Shown here piece by piece: positions 8,064 to 14,757 of a stretch of 29,986 nucleotides of DNA; the stretch's first letter is position 1; the number at the start of each line of letters is the position of its first letter. Both the position numbers and the translations under genes were made by a program. Origin of the DNA: an uncultured Lachnospiraceae bacterium (GTDB lineage: Bacteria > Bacillota > Clostridia > Lachnospirales > Lachnospiraceae); assembly GCA_937965795.1 (NCBI GenBank), contig CALCMD010000002.1:1-29986 (forward strand), read 5' to 3'. Under the pieces are notes generated by a model. It was not told where the DNA came from. It ran no database searches and worked only from the letters and a program-made list of their open reading frames with translations.

Positions 8064-8808
8064 CTTCCATCAAAAACTCCAAAATCTCATCGGAAAAAAC
8101 CGCCGCCCCACCGATGCGGACGACATGATCTTTTAGCCTGTACGTCTTTGCAAGCTCCCCAGGCGCTATTCCGATATCCGCCGCCGCAAGCATGGGCAGA
8201 TCAAACGCACTGTCCCCGGCGGCGATGATCTTTCCAGCGCCGGCTCTCCCGGCAAGCCTTTTGATGGCCCTCCCTTTATTCAGCTTTTTCGGCAGCGCAT
8301 AGACTTTGACCCCGTTGCAGAATACTTCCATCCGGCTCATATCCAGCCGTTTCTTCAGCCTTTGTGCAGACTCTTCCGGACATTTACTTTTTGTAAAAAG
8401 AAAGAGACCCCGGATATCCCGGACCTCCAGGCTCCGGTTTTCATCCTCTTCCAGAATCCGGGCCGCCGTTCTCAGTTCGTCCTGACAGTCCTCCACCATC
8501 CTCCGGGATTCCAGATACCAGCTTTCATCCTCCTGCCCGTTCGCCAGAAGTACGCCCCCATTGCATACCAGCGCATAAGGAAGCGTCCCTACGCCCAGGT
8601 CAATCCTTCGGTACTGCTCCACCGTCCGGGTCGTAACCGGCACAAAGAGCGCTTTCTCTTTGAGCTTTTTCAGCAGCCCGTATGTCTTTTCCGTGACAAA
8701 TGAAATCTCTCTTCCCTGATAGATTTCCACACAGCGCTTATCCTTTCCTATCTCATGCCGATAAGAAAATATTATGGTATTATCCAGATCTGAAAAAAAT
8801 ATAATCAT
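8053..8808 (-). CDS. HAD-superfamily phosphatase, last gene of the Ter module
   Basis: A 251-residue HAD hydrolase with all core motifs: motif I FSDLDNT (D7 and D9), motif II TTRT, the Lys of KLNKGRA, and motif IV GDSAFDLPML. A cap domain lies between motifs II and III, as in Cof-type sugar or nucleotide phosphatases. The ATG at 8808 is chosen because AGGAG lies six bases upstream and motif I then starts at residue 4. An in-frame start at 8850 would have to translate through a terminator hairpin. HAD phosphatases are a known component of the Ter-associated biosynthetic gene set, so I infer that it dephosphorylates an intermediate made by the PRTase and lyase proteins of this cluster. Substrate unknown. 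Expression seems to need readthrough of the terminator just before it. Confidence 0.85.
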   Translation of the reverse strand: MIIFFSDLDNTIIFSYRHEIGKDKRCVEIYQGREISFVTEKTYGLLKKLKEKALFVPVTTRTVEQYRRIDLGVGTLPYALVCNGGVLLANGQEDESWYLESRRMVEDCQDELRTAARILEEDENRSLEVRDIRGLFLFTKSKCPEESAQRLKKRLDMSRMEVFCNGVKVYALPKKLNKGRAIKRLAGRAGAGKIIAAGDSAFDLPMLAAADIGIAPGELAKTYRLKDHVVRIGGAAVFSDEILEFLMEVTG

Positions 8809-8820
8809 AGAAATCTCCTG

Positions 8821-8848
8821 AAAAAAACGGGGCTGCAAAAGCAGCCCC
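8821..8848 (-). terminator. Intrinsic terminator between the Ca2+ ATPase and HAD genes
   Basis: On the minus strand GGGGCTGC-TTTT-GCAGCCCC is followed by G and seven T: a perfect 8-pair GC-rich stem and U-tract. The T run ends two bases before the HAD gene's AGGAG. Confidence 0.9.
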
Positions 8849-8866
8849 ATGAATCAACGATAAAAA

Positions 8867-11539
8867 TCAGCCTTTCTCTCCAACTACCAATTTCCTTATC
8901 ATATCCACCGGAATCATAGTCACAGCCAGCAGAAGGACCGCAATCCATCCCTGAATGCCAAAAGGCACGCAGCTAAACATGCTGCCGATCCACTGGAACG
9001 GCGCAAGAGGAATCAGCGCCGCATTCACGATTACAAACTGCACCGCAAGAATCGCAAAGAACACTTTCAAAAATCCGGTGTTCTCATCCAGACCCTTAAA
9101 GATTCCAAACCCGTCGTCACGCACGTTAAAGCCGTTAAACAGCGCGCTCACAATAAACAGTACAAAATATCCGGTCAGATGCTGCGCGTCGCCTGCCGTT
9201 CCCTCCGGGAACAGCCCCCGGAAAAACGGAAGCTTCAGATATACGAAGCTGGTAGCCGTAAGCCATGCTCCCATCGTCAGGATCTGCGCCATCATCTTCC
9301 TGCTTACGATGCTTTCATCCCTTCTTCTTGGCTTCTCATCCATATATTTCTTCAATGCAGGCTCATTGCCCAGCATGATGGCTCCCAGCCCGTCCATAAC
9401 CAGATTGACAAACAGAAGATGCGTAACCTTCAAAGGCTCCTCCACACCGAAAAACGGCGCGATGGCGCTTACGACCACTGCCGCCACATTAATCACAAGC
9501 TGGAACTTACAGAATTTCAGAATGTTGTGATAAATCGTCCTTCCGTACCAGATGGCGTCCTTGATGGATTTAAAGTTATCGTCCAGAATGACGATCTTAC
9601 CTGCTTCTTTTGCCGCTTCCGTTCCACTTCCCATTGCAAAGCCCACATCCGCACGTTTCAGAGCCGGAGAGTCGTTTACACCGTCTCCCGTCATGCCGAC
9701 CACCAGATTCATCTCCTGGCAGAGCCTTACCATGCGGGATTTATCCGTAGGCAGCGCGCGGGCGATGACGCGGATATGAGGAATCCTCTCCTTCACTTCC
9801 TCATCGGACATTTCATTCAACTGTGCGGACGAGATTGCCTGATCCTCCGGATTTTTCAAAAGCCCGGCGTCCTTCGCGATCGCCACCGCCGTCTCCAGCC
9901 TGTCGCCGGTAATCATAACCACCTGTATTCCCGCATTCTGTACTTCCTCAATGGCCTCCTTCGCCTCCGGCCGCACGTCGTCACGGATACCTGCCAGGCC
10001 AATGATTACAAGATCATCATTTACCGTATTTTCCACCAGAGGCTTTTCGGAATAGCCAAATGCCAGGACACGCATCGCTTTCGCCGCCAGAGCGTCAATC
10101 TTTTCATTCAGAACCGCCTGGTCAAGCTTCTGCTCTTTTCCGTCCGCATCCAGGTATCTGCCGGCGGAAGCCAGCAATTTTTCCGGAGCTCCCTTATAAA
10201 ATGTTTTACCCAGGCTGTCGATTCTCGCCTGGCTGAATTTGTTTGCGGAGTTAAATCCCTGGCTTGCCGTCACGACATACTCCTGGTTGGACTGTAACGC
10301 CAGAAATACAGGCTCCCCGATAAATTTCATCAGCGCCTGGTCGGTCGCGTTTCCGCCAATCACACGGTGGGAAGAGTCAAACATGGACTGGGTATTTTTT
10401 CCGATCGCAAGGTCTAACAGACCCTTGACCTGGCTGTGCTTACTCAGGTCAGCAATCGCAATGGACTTGCCGTCCGCAGTAAAGAAGTCTACCACTTCCA
10501 GCCTTCCCTTTGTAATCGTACCGGTCTTATCACTGAACAGAATATTCAGGGAACCCGCCGTCTCGATCCCTTCCGCTTTGCGCACAAGCACGTTATGGGA
10601 AAGCATCTTACTGGTATTCTGCATCAGTACCAGAGAAATCATCAGCGGCAGTCCTTCCGGTACTGCGCACACGATGATAACGACTGCCAGGGAAACCGCC
10701 TCCACGATCTTTTTCACAACGACCTCCACGCCCATAGAAAAGAAAGCGCCAAAGCCTCCCGCCGTCATGATGAAATATGCAAAGTAAAGAACTGCGATCA
10801 CGATCGCGCCGATATAGCCAAACGTAGAAATCTGCTTTGCCAGCTTTGCCAGCTTGACTTTTAACGGAGAATCCGGTTCATTTTCCTGCATCTCCTCCGC
10901 CATCTTACCCATCATGGTTTTCAGGCCGACCTTCCGGACGTCCAGAACGCCTTCTCCGTCAAATACCACGGCTCCCCGGAAAAGGGAATGGGCGTCCACG
11001 AACGTATCGCCCGTGATATTTTCTGCAAGCTGGAAGCTCTCGTCCGCCGCGGTTTTCTTACATTCCTCCGCCTCGCCGTTGAGCGCGGAGTTATCCACAC
11101 GCAGGCTTCCGGAAATCAGAACGCCGTCCGCCGGAATCTTATCTCCGGACTGTAAAAGCACCTTGTCTCCCACAACCACATCATCCACGTCGATCACAGT
11201 CACAAGGCCGTTTCTGTGTACCTTACATTTGTCCTTTTCCGTGCTGTCCTTTAATTCCCGATACTTCGTATCGCTGGCAACACCTGTCTTGGCAGATACA
11301 AACGCAACGATCAATACTGCAACAATCGTTCCAAGCGGTTCATAAATTTCTGCGTAGCCAAAGAAAAACATCACAATCATCAGCGCCGCGATCGCCAGAA
11401 GAATCTTAATCATCGGGTCCCCGAAGGTCTCCTTAAATTCCTCCCAGAAGGTTGTCGGTTCGGAATCAGGGATTACGTTGGAACCATATTGCTGTCTTGA
11501 GGCTTCGACCTCTTTGTCGGTAAGTCCATTAAACTTCAT
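8867..11539 (-). CDS. Calcium-translocating P-type ATPase (PMCA/P2B-like)
   Basis: An 890-residue P2-type ATPase expected to pump Ca2+ out of the cell. It has an N-terminal cation-ATPase segment (LTDKEVEASRQQYG), an actuator domain, the ion-binding VPEGLPL (about 293-299) typical of Ca2+ pumps, the phosphorylation site FSDKTGT with Asp337, the hinge MTGDGVNDSPALK and a C-terminal membrane block with NLVMDGLGA. The actuator loop reads LNGEAEEC where most P2 pumps have TGES: the catalytic Glu is kept, but the flanking Thr and Ser are changed. The start at 11539 is chosen because the N-terminal domain begins there and a GGAG lies upstream; earlier in-frame codons run into a hairpin. It is 75 bases downstream of the third terD gene and in the same direction. 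Pairing with TerD proteins, which bind calcium, suggests a shared calcium theme. Confidence 0.93.
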   Translation of the reverse strand: MKFNGLTDKEVEASRQQYGSNVIPDSEPTTFWEEFKETFGDPMIKILLAIAALMIVMFFFGYAEIYEPLGTIVAVLIVAFVSAKTGVASDTKYRELKDSTEKDKCKVHRNGLVTVIDVDDVVVGDKVLLQSGDKIPADGVLISGSLRVDNSALNGEAEECKKTAADESFQLAENITGDTFVDAHSLFRGAVVFDGEGVLDVRKVGLKTMMGKMAEEMQENEPDSPLKVKLAKLAKQISTFGYIGAIVIAVLYFAYFIMTAGGFGAFFSMGVEVVVKKIVEAVSLAVVIIVCAVPEGLPLMISLVLMQNTSKMLSHNVLVRKAEGIETAGSLNILFSDKTGTITKGRLEVVDFFTADGKSIAIADLSKHSQVKGLLDLAIGKNTQSMFDSSHRVIGGNATDQALMKFIGEPVFLALQSNQEYVVTASQGFNSANKFSQARIDSLGKTFYKGAPEKLLASAGRYLDADGKEQKLDQAVLNEKIDALAAKAMRVLAFGYSEKPLVENTVNDDLVIIGLAGIRDDVRPEAKEAIEEVQNAGIQVVMITGDRLETAVAIAKDAGLLKNPEDQAISSAQLNEMSDEEVKERIPHIRVIARALPTDKSRMVRLCQEMNLVVGMTGDGVNDSPALKRADVGFAMGSGTEAAKEAGKIVILDDNFKSIKDAIWYGRTIYHNILKFCKFQLVINVAAVVVSAIAPFFGVEEPLKVTHLLFVNLVMDGLGAIMLGNEPALKKYMDEKPRRRDESIVSRKMMAQILTMGAWLTATSFVYLKLPFFRGLFPEGTAGDAQHLTGYFVLFIVSALFNGFNVRDDGFGIFKGLDENTGFLKVFFAILAVQFVIVNAALIPLAPFQWIGSMFSCVPFGIQGWIAVLLLAVTMIPVDMIRKLVVGEKG

Positions 11540-11572
11540 GCCTTTTAATCTCCTATTATTTTTACAGCTATT

Positions 11573-11602
11573 TGGGACTGAACTCTTTTCCATCCAGTCC
11601 CA
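11573..11602 (-). repeat. Intercistronic stem-loop between terD3 and the Ca2+ ATPase gene
   Basis: TGGGACTG (11573-11580) and CAGTCCCA (11595-11602) form a perfect 8-base inverted repeat. No T run follows on the minus strand, so it is better read as an mRNA processing or stability element than as a terminator. Confidence 0.6.
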
Positions 11603-11614
11603 TTTTCCTGCTTT

Positions 11615-12202
11615 TTATAAATATCTTTTCGCCAGATCTCCAATGCCTGCGTCATTTGTTCCCTGACCCATAGCGCTGAATTTCCATTCGCCGTTATAAC
11701 GGTATACTTCTCCAAAGACCATTGCCGTCATTCCGGAATAATCCTCTGTCAGATTATATCTGCACATTTCCCGGTTCGTTCTCGCATCCACCAGACGGAT
11801 GAACGCATTGCGGATCATGCCGAAATGCTGGTTTCTCTTATATGCCTGATAAATATTTACCACAATTACGATCTTATCGTATTCCGCCGGAACCCTTGCC
11901 AGGTCAATCACGATCTGCTCATCATCGCCCTCTCCTGCCCCCGTCAGGTTATCGCCCATGTGCTGAACCGTTCCCGTCCTGTGCTGAAGATTCGCGAAAT
12001 AAACCACATCCTTGTTATCGCAGAGCTTTCCTCCCCGCAGCATGATCGCTGAAGCGTCACAGTCGATCGGCTGCGGCTTCGGTGCGAAAAATCCCCGTGA
12101 TCTGGGCGCTTCATCCCAGCCCAGCCCGACTACGATCTTTGACAGCCCGGCGTTTTCTTTTGTCAGGCTGACCTTTTGTCCTTTTTGTAAACTGATTGAC
12201 AT
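11615..12202 (-). CDS. TerD-family protein, divergent paralogue (YceC-like)
   Basis: A 195-residue TerD/C2-like stress protein, third of three in tandem. It keeps the family start (SLQKGQKVSLTK), GLGWD, and the acidic calcium-loop segment GDNLTGAGEGDDEQI. It differs from its two neighbours: a basic, proline-containing insert follows GLGWD (near residues 31-44), DLDAAAF becomes DCDASAI, NFGQV becomes HFGMI, and the C-terminus ends in GDLAKRYL in place of the shared QGGLAALC segment. This resembles the division among the B. subtilis yceC, yceD and yceE paralogues, where one copy also has a loop insert. The protein is probably cytoplasmic or associated with the inner face of the membrane, with a role in envelope or metal stress; its biochemical activity is unknown. 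It lies 12 bases after the second terD gene. Confidence 0.9.
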   Translation of the reverse strand: MSISLQKGQKVSLTKENAGLSKIVVGLGWDEAPRSRGFFAPKPQPIDCDASAIMLRGGKLCDNKDVVYFANLQHRTGTVQHMGDNLTGAGEGDDEQIVIDLARVPAEYDKIVIVVNIYQAYKRNQHFGMIRNAFIRLVDARTNREMCRYNLTEDYSGMTAMVFGEVYRYNGEWKFSAMGQGTNDAGIGDLAKRYL

Positions 12203-12214
12203 CTTATTTTCCTC

Positions 12215-12796
12215 CTACTCCACATCCACGCCAAAGCTTGCGCAGAGCGCCGCCAGGCCGCCCTGGTAGCCGCTGCCGATGGCATTAAACTTCCACTCGT
12301 TTCCGTTTTTATACAGTTCTCCGAACACAGCCGCCGTCTCGATGGAAAAATCCTCGCCCAGATCGTAACGCAGCATTTCTTCTCCATTGTTCTCATTATA
12401 AATACGGATAAAAGCATTGTTTACCTGTCCGAAATTCTGCCTTCTGGCCTCTGCCTCATAAATGGTTACGGTAAAGACGATCTTCGAAATGTTGGCAGGA
12501 ACAGACGAAAGGTCTACCCGAATCTGTTCGTCATCTCCGTCTCCCGCGCCGGTAAGATTATCGCCCATATGCTGAACACTTCCCGACGGGTGGGTCAGAT
12601 TTCCGTAAAAAACAAAATCCTCCGCCCTTGATACCTTTCCTGCATCGGTCACTAAAAACGCGGCCGCATCCAGATCGAAATCTCCACCGGTATCAAACTG
12701 GTTCACATCCCAGCCCAGCCCGACTACTACCTTCGTCAGCCCCGGATTTCCTTTCGTCAGGCTGACCTTCTGTCCTTTTTGTAAATTGATTGGCAT
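12215..12796 (-). CDS. terD: TerD-family stress protein, second copy
   Basis: A 193-residue TerD protein, almost colinear with the copy 14 bases upstream, so the pair looks like a tandem duplication. Visible family marks are INLQKGQKVSLTKG at the start, GLGWDVN, DLDAAAFLV, FYGNLTHPSGSVQHMGDN, the acidic loop TGAGDGDDEQI, RRQNFGQVNNAFIRI, DLGEDFSIETA and the C-terminal GSGYQGGLAALC. TerD proteins form a beta-sandwich that binds Ca2+ through these Asp-rich loops and are linked to tellurite, phage, colicin and envelope stress. AGGAG precedes the start. The paralogues probably make up different subunits or sensing variants of one assembly; that is inference. Confidence 0.95.
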   Translation of the reverse strand: MPINLQKGQKVSLTKGNPGLTKVVVGLGWDVNQFDTGGDFDLDAAAFLVTDAGKVSRAEDFVFYGNLTHPSGSVQHMGDNLTGAGDGDDEQIRVDLSSVPANISKIVFTVTIYEAEARRQNFGQVNNAFIRIYNENNGEEMLRYDLGEDFSIETAAVFGELYKNGNEWKFNAIGSGYQGGLAALCASFGVDVE

Positions 12797-12810
12797 AATT
12801 TTTTCCTCCT

Positions 12811-13392
12811 TTATGCTACCTCGATTCCATAATGTCCGCAGAGTGCCGCCAGGCCGCCCTGGAAGCCGCTGCCGATAGCGTTAAATTTCCATTCCCCGTT
12901 GTGACGGTACAGCTCGCCTACCACGACCGCCGTTTCGATGGAGAAGTCCTCGCCCAGATCATAGCGGATGAGCTCTCCGTCTGTCGCCACATCCACAATA
13001 CGGATGAAAGCGTTGGATACCTGACCGAAGTTCTGTCTCCTTACCTCCGCATCATAGATCGTTACCGTAAACACAACCCTTGATACATTTGCGGGAATCT
13101 TTGTCAGATCCACCTCGATCTGTTCGTCGTCGCCCTCTCCTTCCCCTGTCAGGTTATCGCCCATGTGCTTTAAGGCCCCGCTGGAATGCTCCAGATTTCC
13201 ATAGAAAATAAATTCTTTCTCTGTCGGGCATTTTCCGTTTTCTCCTACCATAAACGCTGCCGCATCCAGGTCAAAATCAGCGCCGGAATCAAAGACGTTT
13301 ACGTCCCAGCCCAGCCCGACCATGATATTTTTCAGACTTGGGTTTCCCTTTGTCAAATCAACTTTCTGTCCTTTTTGCAAATTAATCGGCAT
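12811..13392 (-). CDS. terD: TerD-family stress protein, first copy
   Basis: A 193-residue TerD protein and the first gene of the terD-terD-terD-ATPase group. It has INLQKGQKVDLTKG, GLGWDVNVFDSG, DLDAAAFMV, HMGDNLTG, the acidic loop EGEGDDEQIEVDL, RRQNFGQVSNAFIRI, DLGEDFSIETA and GSGFQGGLAALC. Asp-rich segments match the calcium-binding loops of the family. AGGGGGA lies eight bases before the ATG. The 230 bases upstream contain several inverted repeats, so this group may have its own control or be fed by processing of a longer transcript. Probably a soluble protein acting at the inner membrane face under stress. Confidence 0.95.
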   Translation of the reverse strand: MPINLQKGQKVDLTKGNPSLKNIMVGLGWDVNVFDSGADFDLDAAAFMVGENGKCPTEKEFIFYGNLEHSSGALKHMGDNLTGEGEGDDEQIEVDLTKIPANVSRVVFTVTIYDAEVRRQNFGQVSNAFIRIVDVATDGELIRYDLGEDFSIETAVVVGELYRHNGEWKFNAIGSGFQGGLAALCGHYGIEVA

Positions 13393-13622
13393 AATCTTTT
13401 CCCCCTTTTGTGGTAATTACTTTGTAACTGTTCCGTATCTTCACAGTTCCATTACTTTCTTTATTTAAAGCAGCGGGTTTTCGCTGTTCTAAATGTTATA
13501 ATATTGAGATCAAAAGATGCCATACGGATTGCTCCGCACTTCGTGCTTCCACAATCCTGCCTCAAATTCGGATATCGTGAGGCTTACGCCCCACTTTTAT
13601 CCTCATTTTGGGGCGGCTCATA
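13393..13622. repeat. Structured 230-base gap between telA and terD1 with serial inverted repeats
   Basis: No gene was found here. Inverted repeats in order: AACTGT/ACAGTT (13426-13431 and 13443-13448), CAGCG/CGCTG (13471-13486), a nested GGATTG/CAATCC (13526-13531, 13552-13557) around GCAC/GTGC (13536-13546), GCCTCA/TGAGGC (13559-13564, 13578-13583), and CGCCCC/GGGGCG (13587-13592, 13610-13615). None is followed by a clear T run in the minus direction. TATTATAAC near 13496-13504 (minus strand) could be a -10, but it has no convincing -35. Confidence 0.6.
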
Positions 13623-14756
13623 TTATGGCATATGATACTTGCTGTTAAACTCCTGCTTGATCGTTTCCAGCCTTGCCTGATCTTCGATGCGCTGTCGCCT
13701 TGCATCCTCCTGAATCTGCTTCGTCTCGTCAATTCCATTGACGATCGTTCTCCAGGTCGTTTCCAGTGTCTCGATCTTAATGGAGCTTCCCGAAGCCATC
13801 CTTGCGGTCATCTTGGACTGCTCCACAGTATTCTGTGCATTCTTAATCAGCATCTCATTTGTTTTCTGGTCCAGCGCGGACATGGCCTCGGCCTGAATCC
13901 TCTGCCTTTTCAGCATAATCGCCTGCGCCAGCGCCTGTTTAAATACCGGAAGCGTTATGATAAAGGCGGAATTGATCTTGCGCACCAGGTTCATATTGGA
14001 AAATTCCATCGTCTTAATCATCGGAATGGACTGCATGGCAACGCTTTCCGCCGTCCTGAGGTCCTGCGTCCGCTGCTCCAGCATCATCAGAGCCTGCTGT
14101 AAGGCAGTCAGCTCGAACTGAATCGAGGTATCCCCCGTACTCTCCATATCCGTCTGTCTCTTTGCGATATATTCTTCCAGTTCCCTGCATCCCTGTTCGC
14201 CTGCCAGTATGTACCTTACCAGCTTATGATAATATTCCACATTGGCGTCAAACATCTGATCCAGCTTCTTGTTCGACTGCTTGATCTCGGACTCATACTG
14301 CTTGAGCTGTACATAAATCTTGTCGACCTCGCCGCCCATCGTGTGATACTTGTCAAGAATCTTATCGAGCTGCTTTCTCGCATTTCCGAAAAGCTTCGCA
14401 AAGAATCCCTGCTCCTCCTTGATCTCTTCAATGTCAAACTTTGACATGATCTTTGCCAGGGTGTTTAACATCTGGCTGGAATCGTCGATCTGCGACATAT
14501 TCATGCTGTTCAATACCACGTCCGAAGCTTTGGAAATCTCTTCCGCCGCCTCCGCGCCGAAGGTAACGATCGTCTCCAGATTGTCGATCTCGATTGTGCT
14601 GACCAGATCATCCACTTCTTTTGAGTTTACCAGCTCCGCATTCATTTTCTCCCGGTCCGCCACAATATCGTACTTTTCTACCACGGATACTTCGTTTTTC
14701 GTATCAGGAACCGCCGTGGGCTGCTGAACCGCTGCTTTTTTGAAATCTAATCCCAT
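13623..14756 (-). CDS. telA: TelA toxic-anion-resistance family protein (YceH-like)
   Basis: A 377-residue, largely alpha-helical TelA protein with long coiled-coil segments. It shows family segments such as GFFAKLFG (near 120), NLVRKINSAFIITLPVFKQ (about 260-280), AIMLKRQRIQAEAM and the C-terminal TWRTIVNGIDETK. The ATG at 14756 is chosen: AGAGAGG is correctly placed, and the start lies one base after the YceG stop, so the two genes are translated in series. The longer in-frame start would overlap yceG by 29 bases. TelA proteins are found with TerD and YceG in Firmicutes and are tied to resistance to tellurite, nisin and cell-envelope agents; the mechanism is unknown. Confidence 0.94.
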   Translation of the reverse strand: MGLDFKKAAVQQPTAVPDTKNEVSVVEKYDIVADREKMNAELVNSKEVDDLVSTIEIDNLETIVTFGAEAAEEISKASDVVLNSMNMSQIDDSSQMLNTLAKIMSKFDIEEIKEEQGFFAKLFGNARKQLDKILDKYHTMGGEVDKIYVQLKQYESEIKQSNKKLDQMFDANVEYYHKLVRYILAGEQGCRELEEYIAKRQTDMESTGDTSIQFELTALQQALMMLEQRTQDLRTAESVAMQSIPMIKTMEFSNMNLVRKINSAFIITLPVFKQALAQAIMLKRQRIQAEAMSALDQKTNEMLIKNAQNTVEQSKMTARMASGSSIKIETLETTWRTIVNGIDETKQIQEDARRQRIEDQARLETIKQEFNSKYHMP

Positions 14757-14757
14757 A

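Noticed and set aside
8809..8850. Upstream in-frame start for the HAD phosphatase
   Set aside because: It would place a strong terminator hairpin inside the coding region; the ATG at 8808 has an AGGAG at the right distance and begins at motif I.
9179..10297. Open frame of 372 codons on the plus strand
   Set aside because: Antisense to the Ca2+ ATPase, whose motifs are unmistakable; no start signals.
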